Shown here piece after piece: positions 27,572 to 35,581 of a stretch of 64,000 nucleotides of DNA. The DNA comes from Pseudomonas alcaligenes (lineage in GTDB: Bacteria > Pseudomonadota > Gammaproteobacteria > Pseudomonadales > Pseudomonadaceae): contig NZ_CP154874.1 in NCBI RefSeq assembly GCF_041729615.1, positions 3,641,501 to 3,705,500 on the forward strand, read 5' to 3'. The position numbers were made by a program, and so were the translations under genes. Position 1 is the stretch's first letter. Each line of letters starts with the position of its first letter. The notes below the pieces were generated by a model. That model had not been told where the DNA came from. It was given only the letters and a program-made list of their open reading frames with translations, and made no database searches.

Positions 27572-27647
27572 GGGTGGTTAGCTCAGCCGGGAGAGCATCT
27601 GCCTTACAAGCAGAGGGTCGGCGGTTCGATCCCGTCACCACCCACCA
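27572..27647 (+). tRNA. tRNA-Val (TAC)
   Basis: 76 bases with encoded CCA. Acceptor stem GGGTGGT pairs with ACCACCC. The D-arm has AGCTCAGCCGGGAGAGC, the anticodon stem-loop CTGCCTTACAAGCAG gives anticodon TAC, and the T-arm carries GGTTCGATCC. All cloverleaf parts are intact. Confidence 0.97.
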
Positions 27648-27662
27648 CTTTCGAGGTTATGC

Positions 27663-27739
27663 GCAGCGGTAGTTCAGTCGGTTAGAATACCGGCCTGTCA
27701 CGCCGGGGGTCGCGGGTTCGAGTCCCGTCCGCTGCGCCA
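27663..27739 (+). tRNA. tRNA-Asp (GTC)
   Basis: 77 bases with encoded CCA. Acceptor stem GCAGCGG pairs with CCGCTGC, followed by discriminator G. The D-arm contains AGTTCAGTCGGTTAGAAT, the anticodon arm CCGGCCTGTCACGCCGG gives GTC, and the T-arm GGGTTCGAGTCCC. It lies 15 bases after tRNA-Val, so both come from one precursor. Confidence 0.97.
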
Positions 27740-27780
27740 TACACAAAGCTCTGGTTAGACTGAAGACCGGAGCTTGAAGA

Positions 27781-27806
27781 AAACGACCGAAAGGTCGTTT
27801 TTTTTT
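27781..27806 (+). terminator. Rho-independent terminator of the tRNA operon
   Basis: AAACGACC (27781-27788), GAAA tetraloop, GGTCGTTT (27793-27800), then T to 27806. Confidence 0.93.
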
Positions 27807-27968
27807 GCCCGCGATTTCTCCGCGCCCAGGCGGGCTCTTCGCCAGCCGGCCTGCGCCACTGAACTTCTGCATCGTTTGCGGTTCCCATTGTGCCGTAGCC
27901 AGTGCTCGCTGCAGGCTGCTAAGCTCGCGCTCTCTCATTGCCCTTCGTGGCTTCTACAAGGAACAAGC

Positions 27969-28679
27969 ATGAAACAACATCGTCTTGCGGCGGCGGTTGC
28001 CCTGGTCGGCCTGGTACTGGCCGGTTGCGATGCGCAGACCAGCGAAGTGGAACTCAAGACCCCGGCGCAGAAGGCTTCCTACGGCATTGGCCTGAACATG
28101 GGCAAGAGCCTGTCCCAGGAAGGCCTGGATGATCTGGACTCCAAGGCCGTGGCCATGGGCATCGAGGATGCCATTGGTAAGCAGGAGCAGAAAATCACCG
28201 ACGCGGACATGAAGGATGCCTTCGAGTTCCTGCAGAAGCGTGCCGAGGAGCGCATGGCCAAGCTCAACGAGGAGTCCGCCGCCGCCGGCAAGAAGTTCCT
28301 CGAAGAGAATGGTAAGAAGGAGGGCGTGATCACCACCGCTTCCGGTCTGCAGTACGAAGTACTGAAGAAGGCCGACGGCGCCCAGCCCAAGGCCACCGAC
28401 GTGGTCACCGTGCACTACGAGGGCAAGCTGACCGACGGCAGCGTGTTCGACAGCTCCATCGAGCGCGGCAGCCCCATCGATCTGCCGGTCAGCGGCGTGA
28501 TCCCGGGCTGGGTCGAGGGCCTGCAGCTGATGCATGTGGGTGAGAAGTACAAGCTGTACATCCCCAGCGAGCTGGCTTACGGTGCCCAGAGCCCGAGCCC
28601 GGCGATCCCGGCCAACTCGGTGCTGGTGTTCGAGCTGGAACTGCTGGCGATCAAGGACCCGGCTGCCCCGGCGCAGTAA
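27969..28679 (+). CDS. FKBP-type peptidyl-prolyl isomerase lipoprotein
   Basis: 236 aa, Mip/FklB-like. The lipobox LVLAGC makes it a lipoprotein; Asp at +2 (CDAQ) would keep an enterobacterial protein in the inner membrane. The N-terminal dimerisation domain (KASYGIGLNMGKSLSQEGLD) is followed by a long helix and a C-terminal FKBP domain with VTVHYEGKLTDGSVFDSS and VIPGWVEGLQLMHVGEKY. It assists folding in the periplasm. AAGGA precedes ATG 27969. A short terminator follows. Confidence 0.93.
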   Translation: MKQHRLAAAVALVGLVLAGCDAQTSEVELKTPAQKASYGIGLNMGKSLSQEGLDDLDSKAVAMGIEDAIGKQEQKITDADMKDAFEFLQKRAEERMAKLNEESAAAGKKFLEENGKKEGVITTASGLQYEVLKKADGAQPKATDVVTVHYEGKLTDGSVFDSSIERGSPIDLPVSGVIPGWVEGLQLMHVGEKYKLYIPSELAYGAQSPSPAIPANSVLVFELELLAIKDPAAPAQ

Positions 28680-28696
28680 CGCTCGCTGCACAAGAC

Positions 28697-28721
28697 AACG
28701 CCCCGCTTGCCGGGGCGTTTT
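28697..28721 (+). terminator. Short terminator after FKBP gene
   Basis: AACGCCCCG (28697-28705) pairs with CGGGGCGTT (28711-28719) around a 5-base loop, followed by only two more T. Likely functional but weaker than the other terminators. Confidence 0.7.
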
Positions 28722-29031
28722 CATTTGCAGAACCGGTAGGCGACCTGGCGGTCTGAATGGGAGTGCGGGGCCAGATGGTGTTACGGTTATGCACATTGCC
28801 CGAGTTACCTTTCCTGCACCGACTGTTACAGTTTTGATGAGCGGTACGATTGCTGTAACTAGCTGATTTATATAATTTTTTATTCGTGAGCAAAAAATGC
28901 CCGATCTGTAGCGAGGCCGCGTGATACGGGCGTTTGCTCGACTCATCAAACAACTGTTCACAGGGTTATCCACAGCTTCGGTGGATAACCGGACCTGACC
29001 CAGCAGCCATGCGGTATCGCGGAGAATCACC
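28722..29031. other. AT-rich intergenic region with DnaA-type boxes
   Basis: About 310 bases without a gene. It contains an inverted GTTACAG (28825-28831) / CTGTAAC (28853-28859), an AT-rich stretch at 28862-28885 and a hairpin built from DnaA-type boxes (28964-28990). The promoter of the DUF1232 gene must lie here. The base composition is much lower in GC than the flanks. Confidence 0.6.
28964..28990. promoter_or_regulatory. Inverted DnaA-type boxes (hairpin)
   Basis: GGTTATCCAC (28964-28973), 7-base loop, GTGGATAACC (28981-28990): a perfect 10-bp dyad. The left arm contains the consensus DnaA nonamer TTATCCACA (28966-28974); the right arm gives TTATCCACC on the other strand. It lies about 40 bases before the DUF1232 start. 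Confidence 0.65.
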
Positions 29032-29466
29032 ATGAGCATTCCCTGGAACAGTGTGCGTTACCTTCGCCTGGCTCAGCGCGTGCTGGCTCGTGGGCGATTG
29101 CCGGCACTGCTGCTGGCCGTCGCTCGCAAGGGCGAAGGCGGAGCCAGGTTTGCCCGCTTGCGCGCCGATCTGAATCTCATGCAGGGACTCTGCGCAGCCT
29201 GGTGGCGTGGAGAGTATCGAGACATCAGCAAGCAGGCCCTGCTCGCCGTGGTGGCTGCCCTGGTGTATTTCCTGGTGCCGCTGGACATGGCCCCGGACTG
29301 GCTACTGGCTGTCGGCCTGCTGGACGATCTGGCGGTGCTGGCCTGGGTCCTGCGTACCTGGGAGGGTGAGTTGCAAGCCTATCGCGCCTGGCGCGAGACA
29401 CAGCCCGTCGCCACGCTGCAGCGTATCGAGGCGCTACCCCCGGTACAGGCGGGGCAGCCCGACTAG
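29032..29466 (+). CDS. DUF1232 (YkvA-like) membrane protein
   Basis: 144 aa. The DUF1232 core is YFLVPLDMAPDWLLAVGLLD followed by DLAVLAWVLRTW, the usual hydrophobic pair with a Pro-Asp motif. The N-terminus is basic and helical. Function of the family is unknown. Start ATG follows AATCACC without a strong Shine-Dalgarno. The upstream DnaA-type dyad may be regulatory. Confidence 0.85.
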   Translation: MSIPWNSVRYLRLAQRVLARGRLPALLLAVARKGEGGARFARLRADLNLMQGLCAAWWRGEYRDISKQALLAVVAALVYFLVPLDMAPDWLLAVGLLDDLAVLAWVLRTWEGELQAYRAWRETQPVATLQRIEALPPVQAGQPD

Positions 29467-29479
29467 CTGGTGGCCGGAG

Positions 29480-30220
29480 TCAGTGCAACCGGCGCTCCGC
29501 CTGCAGCAGTAGTGCGCGGATTTCGCCGCTGTCGCGCATCTCCTGCAGGATCTCATCCAGACGTTCGGCGGCTATCGGCAGTGGCTCCCCGTAGACGCAG
29601 TGCATGTTGTAGCGCTGCACCACCCAAGGGCTGAAGCGCAACGGCAGATCGGGCTCGCGCGCCAGGCGATAGGTCAGGGGGCGGCGCATGTCGATCACCG
29701 CGTCGAGGCGCCGCAGCGCCAGCATGTGCAGGCGGGTTTCGAGATCGCGGACATCCTTGCGCACTACGCTGCCGTCGGCGAAGGCCGCCATCAGTGCGGC
29801 GCTGTAGACGAAGCCCAGGCTGGTGCCGATGGTCTTGCCGCGCAGGCTGGCCAGATCGCTGAAGGCTGGCTGCCGTACATGCTGCAGCAGCACGTCCTCC
29901 TCCTCGTACAGCGGTGCTGACCAGTGCAGTCTGGCCGAGGGCCCTAGCCAGGCCGGATTGGCGTTGCAGATCAGCTGGATGCGGCCCTGCAGCAGGAAGC
30001 TTTCCAGGCGGTTGTTCGGCGCCTCGATGAAGCGCACCTGCAGGCCCAGGCGCTGGCCGACCCGCTGGCCGAGCAGCAGGGTGAAGCCGCCGACCAGCTG
30101 CTGGCTTTCCACGTCGACATAGGGCATGCCGTCCAGCGGGCCGAAGCCCCAGCGTAGCTCTTCGGCGAAGGCGCTGAGGCTGCCGGCGCAGAGCAGGCAG
30201 ATCAGCAGGCGTTTGGCCAT
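29480..30220 (-). CDS. Periplasmic solute-binding protein family 3-like
   Basis: 246 aa. The signal peptide ends near LSAFAEE, then an SBP_bac_3-like fold: LRWGFGPLDGMPYVD, LASLRGKTIGTSLGFVY and a late YGEPLPIAAERLDEIL. The amino-acid-receptor fold is kept but ligand residues are divergent, and no ABC partners lie nearby. Such orphan proteins in Pseudomonas may act as sensors or have lost transport roles. Confidence 0.8.
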   Translation of the reverse strand: MAKRLLICLLCAGSLSAFAEELRWGFGPLDGMPYVDVESQQLVGGFTLLLGQRVGQRLGLQVRFIEAPNNRLESFLLQGRIQLICNANPAWLGPSARLHWSAPLYEEEDVLLQHVRQPAFSDLASLRGKTIGTSLGFVYSAALMAAFADGSVVRKDVRDLETRLHMLALRRLDAVIDMRRPLTYRLAREPDLPLRFSPWVVQRYNMHCVYGEPLPIAAERLDEILQEMRDSGEIRALLLQAERRLH

Positions 30221-30311
30221 CCGTGCTCGGCTCCCGACTCTTGTCTGCCGGGTCAGTATAGGTCACGCTTTGAAGGTGACCCGACTGTTAAGATGAGCGC
30301 CTGCAAGGGAG

Positions 30312-30330
30312 GTGCCGAACGTTTCGGCAC
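30312..30330. promoter_or_regulatory. Inverted repeat before XRE gene, candidate operator
   Basis: GTGCCGAA (30312-30319), CGT, TTCGGCAC (30323-30330): a perfect 8-bp dyad 21 bases before the start of an XRE-type repressor gene. Position between the likely promoter and the start codon fits autorepression. Confidence 0.55.
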
Positions 30331-30351
30331 TGCTTTCCACGGAGAGCTGTA

Positions 30352-30672
30352 ATGAGTGTGCAAGTCATCATGCGCGACGGCGAGGCGGAGTACGCCGTGC
30401 TGCCCTGGGCCGATTACCAGGCCCTGTTGCAGGCGGCCGGCCAGGCCCCGGCTGCCGTCGCCGAAACCATCCAGCCTGGCGCGGCCCGGCTCGACCAGTT
30501 GGCGGCGTTGCGCGAGGCCAAGGGGTTGTCCCAGGCCGATCTGGCGCGTGCCGTGGGCATCAGCCCGCATTACCTGAACATGATCGAAAGCGGCGAGCGC
30601 CAGCCCGATGGGGCCATCCTGCGTTCGCTGGGGCGTGTGCTGGAAATCGGCGACTGGGAGCAGTCTTCTTGA
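30352..30672 (+). CDS. XRE-family helix-turn-helix regulator
   Basis: 106 aa. The N-terminal beta-rich part VQVIMRDGEAEYAVLPWADY resembles the Phd-like region found in many small Pseudomonas regulators. The C-terminal HTH_3 domain follows at about residues 46-100: LAALREAKGLSQADLARAVG, then HYLNMIESGERQPD. GGAGAG precedes the ATG. A perfect inverted repeat upstream may be its own operator. It overlaps the next gene by TTGA. Confidence 0.87.
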   Translation: MSVQVIMRDGEAEYAVLPWADYQALLQAAGQAPAAVAETIQPGAARLDQLAALREAKGLSQADLARAVGISPHYLNMIESGERQPDGAILRSLGRVLEIGDWEQSS

Positions 30673-31034
30673 GCGTGCGTATCCATCGTCAACACTGGCA
30701 GGCTCTGCTCGGCGAGCTGGAAGATGCCCGCCGCCAGCGTCACCTGCTGACCTACCGCGCCCTGGTCGAGCGCCTGCAGCTGCCGACCCCGGCCATGCAG
30801 ACCCTGACCGCCGCCCTGGAACACCTGGCCGCCCTCGACGCCCGCGCCGAACGCCCCCTGCGCAGCGCGCTGGTGATCAGCCAGGGCGCCAGCCGCCTGC
30901 CGCGCACCGGTTTCTTCGAGTGCGTGGCTCGCCTCGGGCGCTTCTCCGGACCGTCCGACGGCATTGCCGCTGCCTCCTGGCACGCTGCCGAGGTGGCGCG
31001 GGTCTTCGAGTTCAGCTACCCCGAGGAGGCCTGA
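30669..31034 (+). CDS. Hypothetical protein in XRE operon
   Basis: About 121 aa, starting at TTG 30669 in a TTGA overlap with the regulator stop; GGAG lies eight bases upstream. GTG 30675 is an alternative. The N-terminal half looks like a winged-helix fold (RHLLTYRALVERLQLPTPAM), then a beta-rich part SALVISQGASRLPRTGFFEC, then RLGRFSGPSDG. Function unknown; the conserved arrangement with the XRE and Sel1 genes suggests one functional unit. Confidence 0.75.
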   Translation: MSVRIHRQHWQALLGELEDARRQRHLLTYRALVERLQLPTPAMQTLTAALEHLAALDARAERPLRSALVISQGASRLPRTGFFECVARLGRFSGPSDGIAAASWHAAEVARVFEFSYPEEA

Positions 31035-31513
31035 TGCTCTGGACCCTGCGCGCGCGCCTGGGCTACTGGCTGGCGCGCCGCCTGTTGCACTGGCGCTGGC
31101 TGGTGCAGCAGCCACGGGCCTGGGCCTGGATGCAGGGCCAGTATGCGCGCATGGCGGCCCTCGGCCATGTGCCGGCACAGGGCTTCTACGGCCACCTCCT
31201 GCTGTTTCGCGGCCAGGGCTTCGGCGCCCGCGAGGAGGGGCTGCGCCTGCTGCGTCTGGCCGCTCAGGGCGGCGATGGCAAGGCCGCCTACCAGCTCGGT
31301 GTGCAGTGCCTGGCCGGCGACGCGCGCCAGGCCGCGGATGCCACCGAGGCGGCGCGCTGGTGGGCGCGGGCAGCCGAGGCTGGCCATCCGCTGGCGGCGC
31401 AGCGCCTGGCGCAACTCTATCGGGAAGGCGCTCCCGGTCTGCCGGTCGACCCGCAGCAGGCCGAGCGTTTCGCCCGCCAGGCCGAGGCGCTTGGCTTCAG
31501 GCCGAAAGGTTGA
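31034..31513 (+). CDS. Sel1-repeat (TPR-like) protein
   Basis: 159 aa. A basic amphipathic N-terminus (WTLRARLGYWLARRLLHWRW) is followed by two to three Sel1-like repeats: KAAYQLGVQCLAGDARQAAD, EAARWWARAAEAGHPLAAQR and LAQLYREGAPGLPVDPQQAE. There is no clear signal peptide. It overlaps the previous gene by TGATG and overlaps the convergent EAL gene by 17 bases at the 3' end. Probably a scaffold for protein contacts. Confidence 0.82.
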   Translation: MLWTLRARLGYWLARRLLHWRWLVQQPRAWAWMQGQYARMAALGHVPAQGFYGHLLLFRGQGFGAREEGLRLLRLAAQGGDGKAAYQLGVQCLAGDARQAADATEAARWWARAAEAGHPLAAQRLAQLYREGAPGLPVDPQQAERFARQAEALGFRPKG

Positions 31514-33257
31514 GGGTGTCGAGGATGTGCAGGCTGTAACCGGGCACCGCCTTGGCCTGGCGCTTGGCTTCCGAGGCCAGGCCGGCCAGCTGGCTGGCAT
31601 CGAGTCTGGCGCAGCTCTGCGGGTGCAGCTGGACCACGCCAATCGACAGTGACAGTAGCGGGAATTCCTCGCGCCGGCCCTGGCGGTTGTGGCTGACGAA
31701 GCAGCCGGCCTGCAGGTGCTCCTCGCGGTAGAAGCGCCGGCACTGGGCCTGGAAGTCCTCCAGCAGCTGGTTGAGCCGTTCGCGCCAGGTGTCCGGCCCC
31801 AGTACCAGGAGAAAGTCGTCGCCGCCGATATGGCCGACGAAGTCGCGGCTGGGGTCGACCCGTTCGTTCAGACACTGGGCCAGGCACAGCAGAACCTCGT
31901 CACCTTTGGCATAGCCATAGAGGTCGTTGAACGGCTTGAAGCTGTCGATATCCACATAGCACACCACGGCCTCGCGGCCCTGCTGCAGCAGGCGGCCGAG
32001 GCACTGCTGGATGGGTACGTTGCCCGGCAGCAGGGTCAGCGGATTGGCGTGGCGGGCCTGCTGGATCTTCAGCTCGGTGATCAGCTTGAGCACGTCGATC
32101 ACCCGCCCCAGGCCGCGGTAGCGCCCCTGCTGGACGATGATGAAGTCCTCTTCCATGCGCTGGCGCGCGCGGCTGGTGAGCAGGCGGCTGACCTGCTGCA
32201 GCGACTGGCCGATATCCACCGCGAGGAAGTCCGTGCTCATCAGCCGGCTGATCGGCTTGCGGGCGAACAGGTCGGTGGCGAAGGGCTTGAGCAGGGCGTC
32301 GGACAGTGAGTGGCGATGCACGATGCCGACCGGCTGCGCACGCTCATCCAGCACCGCCAGGGAATTGAGGTTGGCCTGGGCGCGGAAGGCCTCCAGTACC
32401 ACGGCGATCGGTGTGTCCTGGGGTACGGCCGGCTGTTCGTTGAGCAGTGCGGACAGGTCACCGGCGTCCTCGCCCAGGGCCGGGGCCAGGTTGTCCAGGC
32501 GCGGCAGCAGCTTCTGCGCGTCACGCGGCGGCTGCTCCTGGGGGCGGCACAGCAGGTAGCCCTGGACCAGGTCGACGCCCATCTCGATCAGAGTTGCCAG
32601 CTCCTCGGCCAGCTCGATGCCCTCGGCGATCACCTGGGCACGCGAGGCCTTGGCCATCTTCAGGATGGAGTCGACGAACTCGCGCTTGACCGCATCCTGA
32701 TGGATGCCGTCGATGAAGTGGCGGTCGATCTTCACGTAGTCCGGGCGCAGCTCGGACCACAGGCGCAGGCTGGAGTAGCCGGCGCCGAGGTCGTCCAGGG
32801 CGATGGAGAAGCCCATGGCGCGGTAGTGGTGCAGGGCGGTGTCGAGCAGCTGGAAGTCGTCGATCGGCGCCTGCTCGGTGAGCTCGATCACCACCCGGTC
32901 AGGGGCGATGCCGAACTCCTGCAGCAGGCGCAGGGTGCGTCCGGGCTGGTGGCTGGGCTCCAGCAGCGATTCCGGCGAGACGTTGAGGAACAGCTTGCCG
33001 TCCAGGCCCTGGTCGCGGAAGCGGCGGCAGGCGCTCTTGCGGCTGGCCAGCTCCAGCTGGCTCAGGCGGCCGGCGTTGCGCGCCACGCTGAACAACGCGA
33101 TGGGTGCATGCAGCGGGCTGTTGGAGGGGCCTCGGGTCAGTGCCTCGTAGCCCAGGATGCGTCGCTCGGAGAGCGAGACGATGGGCTGGAACAGGCTGTG
33201 CAAGTCGCCGTGAGCGAGGATGGATTCCAGGGCGCTCAACTGCTCGGTGACGGTCAT
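31497..33257 (-). CDS. EAL-CBS-GGDEF c-di-GMP signalling protein
   Basis: 586 aa, cytoplasmic. The EAL phosphodiesterase domain (residues about 5-245) keeps the catalytic set: YEALTRG, NVSPESLL, ELTEQ, LDDLGAGYSSL, VKIDR, IAEGIE and QGYLLCRP. A pair of CBS domains (about 270-400) follows and could bind adenine nucleotides. The C-terminal GGDEF domain (about 420-570) reads HIGGDDFLLVL, with Asp in place of the catalytic Glu, so cyclase activity is doubtful. Overall it is likely a nucleotide-regulated phosphodiesterase. It lies downstream of prc on the same strand. Confidence 0.93.
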   Translation of the reverse strand: MTVTEQLSALESILAHGDLHSLFQPIVSLSERRILGYEALTRGPSNSPLHAPIALFSVARNAGRLSQLELASRKSACRRFRDQGLDGKLFLNVSPESLLEPSHQPGRTLRLLQEFGIAPDRVVIELTEQAPIDDFQLLDTALHHYRAMGFSIALDDLGAGYSSLRLWSELRPDYVKIDRHFIDGIHQDAVKREFVDSILKMAKASRAQVIAEGIELAEELATLIEMGVDLVQGYLLCRPQEQPPRDAQKLLPRLDNLAPALGEDAGDLSALLNEQPAVPQDTPIAVVLEAFRAQANLNSLAVLDERAQPVGIVHRHSLSDALLKPFATDLFARKPISRLMSTDFLAVDIGQSLQQVSRLLTSRARQRMEEDFIIVQQGRYRGLGRVIDVLKLITELKIQQARHANPLTLLPGNVPIQQCLGRLLQQGREAVVCYVDIDSFKPFNDLYGYAKGDEVLLCLAQCLNERVDPSRDFVGHIGGDDFLLVLGPDTWRERLNQLLEDFQAQCRRFYREEHLQAGCFVSHNRQGRREEFPLLSLSIGVVQLHPQSCARLDASQLAGLASEAKRQAKAVPGYSLHILDTLNLSA

Positions 33258-33284
33258 GGAGGTGTCTCGATCTGCCGGAAAGAA

Positions 33285-33310
33285 AAGGGCCGGTATCGCT
33301 ACCGGCCCTT
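33285..33310 (-). terminator. Rho-independent terminator after prc
   Basis: An 11-bp stem AAGGGCCGGTA / TACCGGCCCTT around a TCGC loop (GCGA on the minus strand), followed on the minus strand by TTCTTTC. It separates prc from the EAL gene. Confidence 0.8.
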
Positions 33311-33348
33311 ATTTCACGACAGTTCGATGACTGTTTGATGACTTCTCG

Positions 33349-35427
33349 TCAGTGCTTGGCCAGCGTGGCTTCCAGGCCGAGGTAGTCGAGCAGGATGCGC
33401 CCGCTCTCGGTCAGGTAGGCGTCGTCTTCCGGCTTGGTCTTCTCCGGCTCCGCCGGCGCGGCGTCCTCGTCTTCTTCCTTGATCTCCTTGAGCAGCTCCT
33501 CGCCCTTGGCCTTGCGCTTGGCGTTCTCCAGCGCCAGTTGGCGGGCCTCGATATCGGCGTGCTGGGCGCGGCGCTTGGCCTCGTTGAGGCTGACGCTGGT
33601 CTCGGCCATCAGCTCCTGGGCCAGGGCCAGGCGCTCGCGGGTGAAGACGAAGTCCGGGTTGTCCGCAGTACGTGACTCGTGACGGGCTTTCAGCTCGGCG
33701 AGGAAGGGCTTGTAGGGATTGCTGTCCGGGCGCACGGCCGGCTTGATACTGTCCCAGGGCATGGCCTCGGGCAGGGCGCTTTCGCCGATCTCCTGGGTGT
33801 CGACGATGTCCGGGTAGGCGATGTCCGGCAGCACGCCCTGGTGTTGGGTGCTCTGCCCGGAAACCCGGTAGAACTTGGCCAGGGTCAGTTTCAACTCGCC
33901 GTGGTTGAGCGGCTGGATGGTCTGCACCGTACCCTTGCCGAAGGTCTGGCCACCGAGGATCAGCGCGCGATGGTAGTCCTGCATGGCACCGGCGAAGATT
34001 TCCGAGGCGGAGGCGGACAGTCGGTCGACCAGCACGGCCAGCGGGCCGTCGTAGAACACCCCGGGCTCCTCGTCGGCCAGCACGTCGACGCGGCCGTCGG
34101 CATTGCGCACCAGCACTGTCGGGCCCTGGTCGATGAACAGTCCGGTCAGCTCGGTGGCTTCCTGCAGGGAGCCGCCGCCATTGTCGCGCAGGTCGATGAC
34201 CACGCCGTCGACCTTCTCCTGTTTCAGTTCACCCAGCAGGCGCTTCACGTCGCGGGTGGTGCTCTTGTAGTTGGGGTCCTGGGCGCGATAGGCCTTGAAG
34301 TCCAGGTAGAAGGCCGGGACCTTGATCACGCCGAGCTTGTAGTCGCGACCCTCGTGCTGCAGCTTGAGCACCGACTTCTGCGCCGCCTGTTCCTCCAGCT
34401 TGACCGCTTCGCGGACGATGGTGACCACCTTGCTGGTCTGGTCGCTCGGCGCGTTGCTGGCCGGTATCACCTCCAGGCGGACCCTGGAGCCCTTGGGCCC
34501 GCGAATCAGCTTGACCACTTCATCCAGGCGCCAGCCGATCACGTCGACCATTTCCTTGTCGCCCTGGGCCACGCCGATGATCTTGTCGGCCGGCGCGATC
34601 AGCTTGCTCTTCTCGGCCGGGCCGGCAGGCACCAGGCGCACCACCTTGACGTACTCGTTGTCGGTCTGCAGCACGGCACCGATGCCTTCCAGCGACAGAC
34701 TCATGTTGATGTCGAAGTTCTCCGCGTTGTCCGGGGAGAGGTAGTTGGTGTGCGGGTCGTAGGTCTGCGCGAAAGCGTTGATGTAGGCCTGGAACACGTC
34801 CTCGCCGCGGGTCTGCGACAGGCGCTTGCGCTGGTTGTTGTAGCGCTTCTGCAGCAGCTCCTGGATGTCCTTGCTGTCCTTGCCGGCGATCTTCAGGCGC
34901 AGTACTTCGTCCTTGACGCGCTTGCGCCAGAGGTCGTCCAGCTCGGCCTGATCCTTGGCCCAGGGGGCCTTCTCGCGGTCCACCAGCAGGCTCTCGTCGA
35001 TGCCGAAGTCGAGATTGTCGACACCGGCGGCGAGCAGGGCGTCAACCCGGTCGAGGCGCTCCTCGGCACGCTGCAGGTAGGTGCGGTAGATGATGAAGCC
35101 GGGCTCGAGGTCGCCGCTCTTGAGCAGGTCGTCGAACCTGTTCTGCCAGCGGTCGAACTGGGCGATGTCGGCGGCGGTGAAGTAGCTGCGCGCCGGGTCG
35201 AGCATCTTCAGGTAGCCCTCGTAGATCTTCGCCGAGCGGGCGTCGTCCAGCGGGGGCTTGTTGTAGTGGTGGCGCTTGAGCAGCTCGACCACGTTGAGGC
35301 TGGCGATCACCTGTTCGCGGTCTGGCTGCAGGTAGGCCCAGTTCTCCGCGGCGGCCTTGGCGGCGGCGGGCAGGGCGTGCAGGCCGAGAAGCAGGGCCAG
35401 GGCGGTAGCGGGGAGGAATCTCTGCAT
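33349..35427 (-). CDS. prc: Tail-specific (C-terminal processing) protease Prc
   Basis: 692 aa S41 peptidase. The signal peptide ends PAAAKAAA. Helical N-terminal domain, PDZ around residues 235-330 (SLEGIGAVLQTDNEYVKVVR), then the protease core with catalytic Ser in RLSASASEIFAGAM and Lys in GGQTFGKGTVQT. The C-terminal helical DUF3340 region ends in an acidic stretch. It degrades periplasmic proteins by their C-terminal tails; in P. aeruginosa it can activate the alginate sigma factor. ATG 35427 gives a clean leader; in-frame ATG 35460 also exists. Confidence 0.95.
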   Translation of the reverse strand: MQRFLPATALALLLGLHALPAAAKAAAENWAYLQPDREQVIASLNVVELLKRHHYNKPPLDDARSAKIYEGYLKMLDPARSYFTAADIAQFDRWQNRFDDLLKSGDLEPGFIIYRTYLQRAEERLDRVDALLAAGVDNLDFGIDESLLVDREKAPWAKDQAELDDLWRKRVKDEVLRLKIAGKDSKDIQELLQKRYNNQRKRLSQTRGEDVFQAYINAFAQTYDPHTNYLSPDNAENFDINMSLSLEGIGAVLQTDNEYVKVVRLVPAGPAEKSKLIAPADKIIGVAQGDKEMVDVIGWRLDEVVKLIRGPKGSRVRLEVIPASNAPSDQTSKVVTIVREAVKLEEQAAQKSVLKLQHEGRDYKLGVIKVPAFYLDFKAYRAQDPNYKSTTRDVKRLLGELKQEKVDGVVIDLRDNGGGSLQEATELTGLFIDQGPTVLVRNADGRVDVLADEEPGVFYDGPLAVLVDRLSASASEIFAGAMQDYHRALILGGQTFGKGTVQTIQPLNHGELKLTLAKFYRVSGQSTQHQGVLPDIAYPDIVDTQEIGESALPEAMPWDSIKPAVRPDSNPYKPFLAELKARHESRTADNPDFVFTRERLALAQELMAETSVSLNEAKRRAQHADIEARQLALENAKRKAKGEELLKEIKEEDEDAAPAEPEKTKPEDDAYLTESGRILLDYLGLEATLAKH

Positions 35428-35581
35428 GGTGGTTCGACGCGAAGGCAGGTGATAACGCATATTAGGCCGTCTGGTAGGGCGCCGGTTCCGTGGGAGCCGG
35501 GCGGCAGAATGCAAAAACCCGACGGTAGGCGCAAAGCCGCATGCTGTCTATTGCCGGGGTCTCACTCACTATGGAGGCAGC

